A stretch of 10,454 nt of DNA. It comes from Planctomycetaceae bacterium UBA6163. GTDB taxonomy: Bacteria > Planctomycetota > Planctomycetia > Pirellulales > Pirellulaceae. The stretch spans positions 6,759-17,212 of the forward strand of contig DIUH01000338.1 in the NCBI GenBank assembly GCA_002428205.1. Reading direction: 5' to 3'. A program made the translations under genes and the position numbers. How positions within the stretch are numbered: the first letter of the stretch is position 1; every line of letters begins with the position of its first letter. The notes beneath the pieces are model-generated. The model did no database searches and had not been told where the DNA came from. It saw nothing but the letters and a program-made list of their open reading frames with translations. This document shows positions 1-6,979 of this stretch, one piece after another.

Positions 1-1796
1 CTGCGCAACATCAGCGTCATTGCCGATGCAAAGTACTGGCAATTACCTTGTTTGTGGACCGACATGAATTGTTCGATCGGATCCAGACCAGGAACATCCC
101 GGCTGTTTTGATCTAACGAATAGGTGTAGCCGCCTCGTGACAGTAAAAACTGTTCGATCGAATTCGCTAATTGGAGGCGGTCCGGTCCGGCTGTCTTCGC
201 TATGCTCTCACTCAGACGCCACGCCGATGGGACTCGATATTCGTCATACTCCAAACAGCGCCGAACATACTTGTCCGCTTCAAAACGGCTGACCCTGCGT
301 ATCAGTTCGGTTCCCCCGGGCATAACTTGATAGGCTTGGTCGAGTCGAGGCTCAAGCCGATCATACTCATAAGTATCTTCTACATCGCCCAGTGGCTGTT
401 CGGTCTCGGGATAAACCATATCATCCCACCTAGGTACAAAGCGAGATTGCCGCCCGTTACGAAACGCACTGGTTGCGAATTGGTAAGTCATTCGCTTGGC
501 TTTCACCAAGCCGGCTGTGGGTTGTCTGGCCAGCAACCAACGATCGCTGCTGTGCCGCACTTCTGATGACGTCGACAGTCGCTGGTAAGGTGGAATCGCA
601 AACAACGCATCGCTATTGCTGGGTTCGACCGTGATCCGAGCCTTTACACTTTCGCCGGCCCATCCCAGCCGCTGCAGCGCATCGAACGGCAAGTTGCTGG
701 TCGGCCATGTCGTGCGTGAATCAAGCGAACTCCAATTCCCCTCGCTCATAAGGCCACTCTGATAGGACTCCAGCACCGCGCCGCGGACGTAAAGGTTATC
801 AACCGTCGAATACGCTTTGCCGGTGGTGCGGTTGATCAGATCTATCCGCAGCGCCACCGCATCGCTTTGCAACATTCTGCCAATTTGCCCCAGCCGCACC
901 GTTTCGCTAAAACCGACCAACACACGTCCGCCTCCTCCCGATGCAGAAACACTTGTTCGAGGTAAACCGTAGAAAAATAGCATCGCGATTATGAATACCG
1001 ACGGCGCGAAAATCAGCATCGTCACGCGAGGCAACCTCAGCCCCGCGAGTCGAAACGAACGCGTCGATCCCTCAGACATCACTCGGATGAAATGACGGCT
1101 GGACGCAACACCCGCAACACCCACCGTACCGCTGGCCGCCAATTCACCAACGCGGTCATCTTCGTTATCAGATTTACCATCACTAAAGGCATCCAGCGCC
1201 GTGCCATAAGCCTGCAACAATGTTAGGCCACCGATGCCGACAATCCCAAGTGGCAACAGCAACAGTCCATAGCTGAGTGCGTCGTTAAAGATTGCCGCAA
1301 CGATCAATTCCAACAGGCAAAAGATCGCTAGCTGTTCGTAGATGCGACGATTCTTTTGCTGGACCATCAACACGGCCTGCACCAGCACGAGCAATTCCGC
1401 AACGATCACCATCTGCATTTCGTCGACACTGCCAGTGCCGGTCGTCTCCATCAGTCGACTGATGCTGTAAAACGCGATGCATCCCAGTGCCAGATACGCA
1501 GCGATCGGTGGCAAGGAAAACCATCGCAACAAGTCGACAAAAACCAAGCCGACAATCGCGAACAGGCAAGCGATCACCGGCAGCATTTCCGTCTGCGGAT
1601 TTCCGGCCAGTGTCATGCCGCTTAGACACGTGGCGACAGCAAAATAGACATTTAACCGACGCCGTATTCGCGTCTCTAGTCGCGGGTCGTTCTGAGCCGC
1701 GTTGACGATTGCAGTGTTGGAGTTTGACAAAGGTTTTTCAAACGAAAATGGAATTACGATCAATAGCCCAAAGACACGCATCCGACGCCATCGCAT
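1..1796 (-). CDS. TgpA-like membrane transglutaminase (DUF3488 + transglutaminase core), C-terminus missing
   Basis: The reverse strand is open from ATG 1796 to the left edge (598 codons, no stop seen). Residues 1-200 hold several hydrophobic segments (roughly 51-64, 72-90, 97-113, 129-145, 156-170, 174-194), and a further one lies at about 259-278, as in the TgpA N-terminal domain (DUF3488). After this comes the family-typical stretch GFSETVRLGQIGRMLQSD, then an extracytoplasmic region ending in GNCQYFASAMTLMLR, the transglutaminase-core cysteine motif. The likely nucleophile is Cys586, codon 39-41. The His and Asp of the triad and any DUF4129 tail lie beyond the edge. Family members are membrane proteins with a periplasmic transglutaminase/protease-like domain of poorly known substrate. 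No ATG, GTG or TTG occurs in frame between the preceding gene's stop and 1796, so this is the first usual start; a second ATG at 1781 is possible. No Shine-Dalgarno is obvious. It is the third gene after MoxR and DUF58. Confidence 0.88.
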   Translation of the reverse strand, partial: MRWRRMRVFGLLIVIPFSFEKPLSNSNTAIVNAAQNDPRLETRIRRRLNVYFAVATCLSGMTLAGNPQTEMLPVIACLFAIVGLVFVDLLRWFSLPPIAAYLALGCIAFYSISRLMETTGTGSVDEMQMVIVAELLVLVQAVLMVQQKNRRIYEQLAIFCLLELIVAAIFNDALSYGLLLLPLGIVGIGGLTLLQAYGTALDAFSDGKSDNEDDRVGELAASGTVGVAGVASSRHFIRVMSEGSTRSFRLAGLRLPRVTMLIFAPSVFIIAMLFFYGLPRTSVSASGGGGRVLVGFSETVRLGQIGRMLQSDAVALRIDLINRTTGKAYSTVDNLYVRGAVLESYQSGLMSEGNWSSLDSRTTWPTSNLPFDALQRLGWAGESVKARITVEPSNSDALFAIPPYQRLSTSSEVRHSSDRWLLARQPTAGLVKAKRMTYQFATSAFRNGRQSRFVPRWDDMVYPETEQPLGDVEDTYEYDRLEPRLDQAYQVMPGGTELIRRVSRFEADKYVRRCLEYDEYRVPSAWRLSESIAKTAGPDRLQLANSIEQFLLSRGGYTYSLDQNSRDVPGLDPIEQFMSVHKQGNCQYFASAMTLMLR

Positions 1797-1910
1797 TGTA
1801 GCAATGCGACCGTCCGGACAAACCCGATCGGGCTGTGCCGGTGGGGGAATCGGCGGGTAAAACGCCTGCCGTCGATCCGTTGGGGGTGTTGTTACTAACT
1901 CGGACAGCCA

Positions 1911-3200
1911 CTAGGTCGGATTTTGCGATGCCAACGAAGCATCTGTAGAGGTTTCGGATGAAGCGATCTGGTCGATACTGGCGTCAGCTGTACTGAACCA
2001 ACGCCACTTCAGTCCACCGGCAAGGTAGGTGGCGAGTTGATCGGCGCCTTCCTGTTCGAATGCATCCGAAGCCGTCCGTGTGCTCAATACGACCAAGTCG
2101 CGAGGGCGTCCGGCGACGTGAACAATCTGTTTCACCGCTTCCACCAAATCGGGCTTCGCGCCGGGCGACAATTCGGCCAACTGGCCGAGCATCGCTACCG
2201 TTTGCTCACGCCCCCCGCCGCTGCTGAGCGTTACGACGCGACCGCCGGCAATCACCATTGCGATCCGGTTGGACGGCGTAGCGACCAACTGTGTCGCTAG
2301 GGTTGCTGCGACGCTGATCACCCGTTCGAGATTGGCGTCTTCACAATCAGCAGTCGAGGCGGATTTTTGCCATCGCGTCGTCTTGGGAGTTTCTGGGCTG
2401 TAGGCATCCACGAAGATGCAAATCTCGAACCGTCTGTGTTGTTCAAACTGACGAACCGCAGGCTCGCCGATTCGGGCTGTTGTTCGCCAATGAATCCAAC
2501 GTCTGCTGTCGCCTTCCTGCCAACCACGGATACCAAAAAACTCGCCATCCGAAACACCGCTTCTTCGTGCCGTCGTTGCATTACCGCCCATGCGACTTTG
2601 TAAGTTGCGTCGCCAATGTCGCGTCAATGCGACACGTGCCGGAAACACATAAAATGATTCACGTCTGTTTTGCGTCGATTCGGCCGACAGCAATCCGAGC
2701 GGCGCACCAGAGGAAACTCTTAAGGGCCCAAAATCATAACGGCCGCGCCGCGTGATCACACAACTGTATGCTCCATGCACCGATTTTTGACAGGGAATGA
2801 CGCCGATCCCACAACTGGCATCGGTTTCGGCATCGATTAAGTCCTGCTTTCTGCCCAACCAATCTTTTCTTCCAGCGATATCGATCCGTCGAATCTTATC
2901 ATCGATGCGAATCAACCAAGCCGACAGCCATCGCGACCGATTGGTACAAACAAAAGTTACCTCGAAAGGTTGGCCCGCAAACGCTTCGCCGGGCAACCGT
3001 CGCTCCAGCGTTATCGCGCCGATGGTTTGACGCACCCAACGCCACTGCAAAATCAGTGTCGCAACGATCAAGCCCGCCAGTACCAATGGCAGGTTGTAGG
3101 CGCGAATCGCACCGCCAATCATTGCAAAGACGCCAATGAACGCGAATTGCCAGCCCAATCGGCTGAGGCGAACTCGGACGGCGGCTGGATGAGCACTCAT
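1911..3200 (-). CDS. DUF58 domain membrane protein of the MoxR-associated cluster
   Basis: This is a 429-residue protein. Two hydrophobic segments near the N-terminus (about 17-31 and 38-53) should anchor it in the cytoplasmic membrane. A variable region follows, then the DUF58 signature at about 220-251, including FFGIRGWQEGDSRRWIHWRT and a conserved AR..EPAVRQFE run. Next is a hydrophobic strand ICIFVDAYS (260-268) that resembles the start of a von Willebrand A-like fold. Its metal-site motif is only partly conserved, DAYS instead of DxSxS. The last 27 or so residues are a Ser/Thr/Ala-rich tail that is probably disordered. DUF58 proteins nearly always sit beside a MoxR ATPase and are thought to be its membrane partners, but their biochemical role is not settled. 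The gene starts 9 nt after the moxR stop, so the two are surely co-transcribed. The transglutaminase gene follows after 114 nt. No Shine-Dalgarno is visible before the ATG. Confidence 0.9.
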   Translation of the reverse strand: MSAHPAAVRVRLSRLGWQFAFIGVFAMIGGAIRAYNLPLVLAGLIVATLILQWRWVRQTIGAITLERRLPGEAFAGQPFEVTFVCTNRSRWLSAWLIRIDDKIRRIDIAGRKDWLGRKQDLIDAETDASCGIGVIPCQKSVHGAYSCVITRRGRYDFGPLRVSSGAPLGLLSAESTQNRRESFYVFPARVALTRHWRRNLQSRMGGNATTARRSGVSDGEFFGIRGWQEGDSRRWIHWRTTARIGEPAVRQFEQHRRFEICIFVDAYSPETPKTTRWQKSASTADCEDANLERVISVAATLATQLVATPSNRIAMVIAGGRVVTLSSGGGREQTVAMLGQLAELSPGAKPDLVEAVKQIVHVAGRPRDLVVLSTRTASDAFEQEGADQLATYLAGGLKWRWFSTADASIDQIASSETSTDASLASQNPT

Positions 3201-3209
3201 AAACGGTTT

Positions 3210-4148
3210 CTATACCGGCACAGCGAGCCGCGCCACCAATTCTTGGATTTGAGTTTCGACGCGACTACGATTAACGACCCCCAGCACCGAATCAGGCACC
3301 ACGCGGTGTGCCAAGACTGTGACCGCTAAACTTTTAATGTCGTCAGGTGTTACAAAGGTACGCCCTTCGGTGATCGCCCGCGCCTGGCATCCGCGGTAAT
3401 AGCTGAGGGCGCCTCGCGTACTAACTCCGACTTGGATTCCAGGCGTCTGGCGAGTCGTATCGACCACTTCTAATAGGTACTCGATCAACGACTCTTCAAA
3501 CTCGACCTCGCGGACCATCGATTGCGCGTGACAGATATCTTCGATCGAAACGACCGGTTGCAGTTGGTCCACCGGTTCGCCGACTAGGTGCGAACGCAGG
3601 ACATCGCGTTCGACTTCGCGCGAAGGATAACCAATGCTTGTCCTCATCAAAAAGCGGTCCATCTGGCTTTCCGGCAACGCATACGTCCCATCAAACTCAA
3701 ATGGATTTTGGGTCGCCACGACTATAAACGGTTTGGGCAAAGGATATGTCGTACCATCGACCGACACCTGCCCTTCGCTCATCGCCTCCAACAGGGCACT
3801 CTGCGTGCGTGGTGGGGCGCGATTGATTTCGTCCGCCAAGACAACATTGGCAAAGATCGGGCCGCGGCTAAACTCGAACTCGCGAGTATCCGTGCGATAG
3901 ATCATGCTGCCCGTGATATCGCTGGGCAGCAGGTCGGGCGTAAATTGCAACCGTGTAAATACACCGTCAATGCTTCGCGCAAGCGCCTTGGCCGCTAACG
4001 TCTTGCCGACGCCGGGTACGTCTTCCAGCAAAACGTGATCGCCCGCCAGCATCGCGACGACCAAAGATCGGACCACTTCGGGTTTGCCCAGTACCACGCG
4101 TTGGATGTTGTCGCGTAGGGTACGCGCCGTCTCATGAGCTCGCTGCAT
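3210..4148 (-). CDS. MoxR-family AAA+ ATPase
   Basis: A 312-residue cytoplasmic ATPase of normal length for the MoxR family. Walker A is EDVPGVGKT (42-50). Walker B is VVLADEINRAP (102-112), and it is followed by the family stretch RTQSALLEAMSEGQV. The sensor-1 region is VVATQNPFEFDGTYALPESQ with Asn148, and MDRF (163-166) follows. Near the C-terminus STRGAL and a DDIK...LAHRV region form the AAA lid. All catalytic motifs are intact. MoxR ATPases are thought to act as chaperones that remodel or insert cofactors into partner complexes, often VWA or DUF58 proteins. Here the partners would be the DUF58 and transglutaminase genes directly downstream. The ATG at 4148 gives the expected N-terminus; the reading frame upstream soon meets a stop. 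No clear promoter or Shine-Dalgarno was found before it. Confidence 0.95.
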   Translation of the reverse strand: MQRAHETARTLRDNIQRVVLGKPEVVRSLVVAMLAGDHVLLEDVPGVGKTLAAKALARSIDGVFTRLQFTPDLLPSDITGSMIYRTDTREFEFSRGPIFANVVLADEINRAPPRTQSALLEAMSEGQVSVDGTTYPLPKPFIVVATQNPFEFDGTYALPESQMDRFLMRTSIGYPSREVERDVLRSHLVGEPVDQLQPVVSIEDICHAQSMVREVEFEESLIEYLLEVVDTTRQTPGIQVGVSTRGALSYYRGCQARAITEGRTFVTPDDIKSLAVTVLAHRVVPDSVLGVVNRSRVETQIQELVARLAVPV

Positions 4149-4285
4149 ATCGTATTCGCGTTTAGAACTTTTAGGGCTGATCTAGGTTCGGTGGCAGTCT
4201 ATGTTGCGTTCGTTCAATTTGCGAGCGGACATCAACCTGCCAGCCCCTCGGTAGTGCTGTCTTCGCTTTATGGTAGGCTCGCTTC

Positions 4286-4310
4286 AAGACCCCGCCACCG
4301 ACGGGGGCTT
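4286..4310 (-). terminator. Imperfect GC-rich hairpin between the phosphohexomutase and moxR, possible terminator
   Basis: In the 237-nt gap between the mutase stop and the moxR start, the minus strand can fold with arms AAGCCCCCG and CGGGGTCTT. This is nine positions with one C/T mismatch, around a 7-nt loop. It lies about 75 nt downstream of the mutase stop codon. No U-tract follows on either strand, so it is not a classical intrinsic terminator and could be a chance inverted repeat. I saw nothing else recognisable in this gap. Confidence 0.25.
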
Positions 4311-4385
4311 TGCTGCCAGCTTGCGGTTTTCTCAGCCCGGCAGAGTTGTCGTGCCGTCGCTGTGGCCTTTGGGTTCGATCGAAGA

Positions 4386-5756
4386 TTAGGTTAAGGGAGC
4401 GATGATAGCCGCAGCCGAATCGCAAAGCTGGGCGGCTCGCTGTTGCGTTTCCGCTTCGGCAATCATCCGAACAATCGGCTCGGTATTGCTGCCGCGAACC
4501 AGCAACCATTCGCCCGGCCATGATAACCGCAGCCCGTCGCTGTGGTCGGCGTGTGCGTCAGGGTTTGCCGCCGCCACCGCTAATAGAATTTGCGTCAATT
4601 TGTTCGAGTCGAGTGTCGCTTTTGTTTTATGAATTGCCAGCCGTGGCAACGCGTCGGCAAGTTCAGCGAGCGATTTTCCGGTTCTCGCCATCAGGTCCAG
4701 TATTTGTGCGATGCCAACAAAGCTGTCGCGCACCATCCCGACTCGCGGATCGATCGGGCCACCGTTCCCTTCGCCGCCATAGGTCGCCCCGGTCGCGATC
4801 ATCAAGTCAACCACATTCGCCTCGCCAACGGCGCTGCGATGCGACATCACGCCCGCTTCGGTCGCAATCATTTCGCTCATCCCGCTCGTTGCGCCGTTAA
4901 TCACGATCGGACCGCGTGTCATCGGGTCAGCTAGGGCACGCTGGACGCACAGCGCCAGCGTATACTCTTCGCCGATGTAACGGCCGCCGGCATCGATCAA
5001 CGCTAAACGATCCGCATCAGGATCTTGGCAAAAACCGACCTCGCAACGTTCCGCTACCACGCGGGCGGTGATCATTTGCAAGTTCTCGGCCGTCGGTTCG
5101 GGCACATGCTCGAACTGGCCATCAGGCGTGCCGCCGATCAACACAATCTCGCACCCCAAGCGTCGCAACAACTCGCAACCCAACGCCCCGCCAGCGCCAT
5201 GATTGCTGTCCAACAAAACTCGATACCGCCGCGCCGAAATCGCATCGACGTCGACGGTCGCCAAAACGGCCGTCAAATGGGGTGCGTGCGGATCGTCAAC
5301 CCGTTGCACATCGCCCAATCGGTCATGTGATTCCCAAGCCGAATGCTGATTCATATAAGCCGTTCTGACCTCCGCGCCAGAGGTCGCATCGAGCACCCGA
5401 CCGCTAGGTCCAAAAAGCTTCATTCCGTTGTAAGGTGGCGGATTATGACTAGCGGTTATTTGAATCGCCCCATCCGCATTTCGGGCTCGCACCAGCACGC
5501 CGATTGTCGGTGTCGCGACCACGTCGGCATCCAAGACGTCGCATCCGCACGCTCGCAGCGACGCGACCACGATATCGCGCAGTACCGGTCCACTGTCGCG
5601 GCCGTCGCGTCCGACAATCACGACAGGTTTGCGCGCGATGTTTGGCGACTTCAACCGGGCCGCAAATGCGGAAACGTATCGACAGGCGACATCCGGCGTC
5701 AAAGAACTGCCAACAACGCCACGCAACCCACTGACACTGATTATTAAGTCACTCAC
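4386..5756 (-). CDS. glmM: Phosphohexomutase, phosphoglucosamine/phosphomannomutase family
   Basis: A complete alpha-D-phosphohexomutase of 456 residues, the usual family length. It moves phosphate between C6 and C1 of a hexose or hexosamine phosphate through a phosphoserine. The N-terminal SVSGLRGVVG is the family substrate/phosphate loop. The active serine is Ser103 in TASHNP (101-106). The metal loop is DPDADR with Asp245, Asp247 and Asp249. The sugar loop is GGEGNGG (327-333), and the C-terminal phosphate site is RGSNTEP (421-427). All catalytic residues are present. The sugar loop differs from bacterial GlmM (GExSGH type) and looks more like archaeal PGM/PMM enzymes (GGEENGG). SNTEP is common in phosphomannomutases. 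GlmM making GlcN-1-P for UDP-GlcNAc is therefore likely but not certain; ManB activity or dual use is possible. An earlier TTG (5762) and GTG (5759) are in frame, but AAGGAG at 5764-5769 is best spaced (7 nt) for GTG 5756. Confidence 0.9.
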   Translation of the reverse strand: MSDLIISVSGLRGVVGSSLTPDVACRYVSAFAARLKSPNIARKPVVIVGRDGRDSGPVLRDIVVASLRACGCDVLDADVVATPTIGVLVRARNADGAIQITASHNPPPYNGMKLFGPSGRVLDATSGAEVRTAYMNQHSAWESHDRLGDVQRVDDPHAPHLTAVLATVDVDAISARRYRVLLDSNHGAGGALGCELLRRLGCEIVLIGGTPDGQFEHVPEPTAENLQMITARVVAERCEVGFCQDPDADRLALIDAGGRYIGEEYTLALCVQRALADPMTRGPIVINGATSGMSEMIATEAGVMSHRSAVGEANVVDLMIATGATYGGEGNGGPIDPRVGMVRDSFVGIAQILDLMARTGKSLAELADALPRLAIHKTKATLDSNKLTQILLAVAAANPDAHADHSDGLRLSWPGEWLLVRGSNTEPIVRMIAEAETQQRAAQLCDSAAAIIAPLT

Positions 5757-5763
5757 CACCAAT

Positions 5764-5769
5764 CTCCTT
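5764..5769 (-). promoter_or_regulatory. Ribosome binding site that decides the mutase start
   Basis: The minus strand reads AAGGAG, a near-perfect Shine-Dalgarno, which few genes in this window have. Spacing is 1 nt to TTG 5762, 4 nt to GTG 5759 and 7 nt to GTG 5756. Only the last is ideal, and it gives an N-terminus beginning MSDLIISVSG. Confidence 0.7.
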
Positions 5770-5800
5770 CACAAATCGGCCCCACCGTCAAACCATGATT

Positions 5801-5809
5801 ACTATATCA
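5801..5809 (-). promoter_or_regulatory. Extended -10 promoter for the phosphohexomutase
   Basis: The minus strand reads TGATATAGT, which fits the TGnTATAAT extended -10 pattern with one change. No good -35 hexamer lies 16-18 nt upstream, as expected where the TG element compensates. Transcription would start near 5794, giving a leader of about 38 nt that contains the AAGGAG. The assignment rests on sequence pattern only. Confidence 0.45.
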
Positions 5810-5871
5810 ACCAGTCCGATAGGCTTCTAGCCTGTCAGTAAACAGTGCAGAGGGCTTCGCCGGCCATCCAC

Positions 5872-5912
5872 AAAAGACAATAAAAAATAGAAATAGAAAT
5901 AATAATCTTATA
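5872..5912. repeat. AT-rich tract with a short AAATAG tandem repeat
   Basis: This 41-nt stretch has only 5 G or C bases in a region that is otherwise GC-moderate. It contains AAATAG-AAATAG-AAATAA (5885-5902) as an imperfect hexamer repeat. It lies just after the transporter stop on the minus strand, where it reads as T-rich, and about 60 nt upstream of the mutase promoter. It could help end transcription of the transporter or act as an A+T-rich upstream element. No stable GC hairpin precedes it, so intrinsic termination is not shown. Confidence 0.5.
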
Positions 5913-5916
5913 CCGA

Positions 5917-6789
5917 TCACTTTCCGACGATCGCCAACACCACAGCCAGCGTCAACAATACCGCACCGCACAATCGCATATAGAAAACGCCACGGCTGAG
6001 CGATTCTTCATTGCCGCCCCATCGTTTGGCGACCCACCACGCAAGCGTCACACCCCACAATCCACGCAGCGCGTAAACTACGTTTACTCGCGCCGCATCA
6101 CCGAAAACCGACAGCGTAAAGACGATACAGATCGCCTGCAACGCCAGTAAAATTGACCCGGGCCAGAGATAAGCACCGATCTCCCGCTTGCGCAGCGACC
6201 TCCATTCCACCCAGGGCGTCAACACCAGCGAAAAAGCCCCGACGAACCAAAACGAAAGCGGAAGAAAGCGGCCCGCTCCCCAAGCCGGCGACCATCGCTG
6301 GACCAAGACGTCGAACGCGGCATAGGAACTGGACGCCGAAATCGCCAGCAGGATCGTTGTCATCACCCGCTTCGGATTGTTACGCCCGGTCCACTGGATC
6401 ATCGCGATTCCAAACGTTGCTAGTGCGGCGGCATACCACACCGACATCGGCAGTTGCGTATCGCCGATGAACGTTAACAGAAAAGCAACCAGCAGAACCT
6501 TTACACCAAACAGAGGCGTGGCGATCGAAACGTCACCGCAATTGATCGCCAAAAAAGTCAGCAACAGGCCAAGGATATATAAAAGTGCGATGACCGCCGG
6601 TTGCCATAACATCATCCACGGTTGGCCATCGCCGCCGAACAACCACAGGACTGAAAAACAAACGGCCGTACACTGATTCGAAACGAACAGCGTCGTTGCG
6701 GTACCGACGCCCGCGGCGCCGGCCCGCTTCATAAAAATCAAACCTGATACGAACAGCAGGCTGGCCAGCAACGGAAGCAAAAGGTGCAT
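5917..6789 (-). CDS. EamA/DMT-superfamily membrane transporter
   Basis: A 290-residue, highly hydrophobic protein with about ten membrane helices: roughly 2-20, 32-52, 63-82, 89-109, 117-134, 142-161, 174-193, 207-229, 234-255 and 269-288. Size, helix count and two-half layout (about 2-133 and 142-288) fit the drug/metabolite transporter superfamily of two EamA repeats. Such proteins exchange small metabolites, amino acids or sugar derivatives across the inner membrane; the substrate cannot be told from sequence. ATG 6789 (MHLLLPLLAS) puts the first helix right at the N-terminus, as is usual. An upstream in-frame TTG at 6816, preceded by a GGGGG run, would add nine residues and is the alternative. 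The gene diverges from the cytochrome-like gene on the plus strand. It is followed after about 160 nt by the mutase gene on the same strand, which has its own promoter candidate. Confidence 0.88.
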   Translation of the reverse strand: MHLLLPLLASLLFVSGLIFMKRAGAAGVGTATTLFVSNQCTAVCFSVLWLFGGDGQPWMMLWQPAVIALLYILGLLLTFLAINCGDVSIATPLFGVKVLLVAFLLTFIGDTQLPMSVWYAAALATFGIAMIQWTGRNNPKRVMTTILLAISASSSYAAFDVLVQRWSPAWGAGRFLPLSFWFVGAFSLVLTPWVEWRSLRKREIGAYLWPGSILLALQAICIVFTLSVFGDAARVNVVYALRGLWGVTLAWWVAKRWGGNEESLSRGVFYMRLCGAVLLTLAVVLAIVGK

Positions 6790-6893
6790 GCCGAAACGAT
6801 ACCCGTACAAAGCCAATCAACAACCCCCACCAAGCTTGCAGAATCGAAAATCGCCGGTTTGGTGACCGACGGTGCAATCGCCCCGTGCGAGCG

Positions 6894-6902
6894 TGGTACA
6901 AT
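6894..6902 (+). promoter_or_regulatory. Extended -10 promoter for the PSCyt1/PSD1 gene
   Basis: The plus strand reads TGGTACAAT, matching TGnTATAAT with one change. No convincing -35 box lies 17 nt upstream. Predicted transcription start is near 6909, 70 nt before the chosen ATG and just before a strong hairpin. This supports ATG 6980 over the upstream in-frame GTG at 6872, which lies before the promoter. Confidence 0.5.
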
Positions 6903-6916
6903 GCAGGCGCAAGAAA

Positions 6917-6941
6917 CCGCGACGCGGGCTTAGCGTCGCGG
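6917..6941 (+). promoter_or_regulatory. Perfect GC-rich hairpin in the mRNA leader of the PSCyt1/PSD1 gene
   Basis: The arms CCGCGACGC (6917-6925) and GCGTCGCGG (6933-6941) are exact reverse complements, nine base pairs of which eight are G-C, around the loop GGGCTTA. No U-tract follows, so this is not a normal terminator. It would sit about 8 nt from the predicted 5' end of the transcript, where it might protect the message or act as a regulatory structure. As DNA it could also be a protein-binding palindrome or one copy of a dispersed REP-like repeat. Confidence 0.55.
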
Positions 6942-6979
6942 CTGATTTCCCGCCTCATCCCCCTCAATACGTCGATTCG

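Noticed and set aside
171..566. Plus-strand open frame of 131 codons
   Set aside because: It is antisense to the transglutaminase gene, whose reading frame shows clear family motifs through this stretch.
1851..1871. Inverted repeat CGGCGGG / CCTGCCG between the DUF58 and transglutaminase genes
   Set aside because: The stem is only 7 pairs with one G-T pair and no T-tract follows; it is not strong enough to call a terminator or control element.
5819..5835. Small hairpin ATAGGCT / AGCCTGT upstream of the mutase promoter
   Set aside because: It is short, has one wobble pair and a 3-nt loop, and is at the level expected by chance.
6872..6979. Upstream in-frame GTG start for the PSCyt1/PSD1 gene
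   Set aside because: It lies upstream of the extended -10 box and would place a charged, proline-rich segment before the signal peptide.
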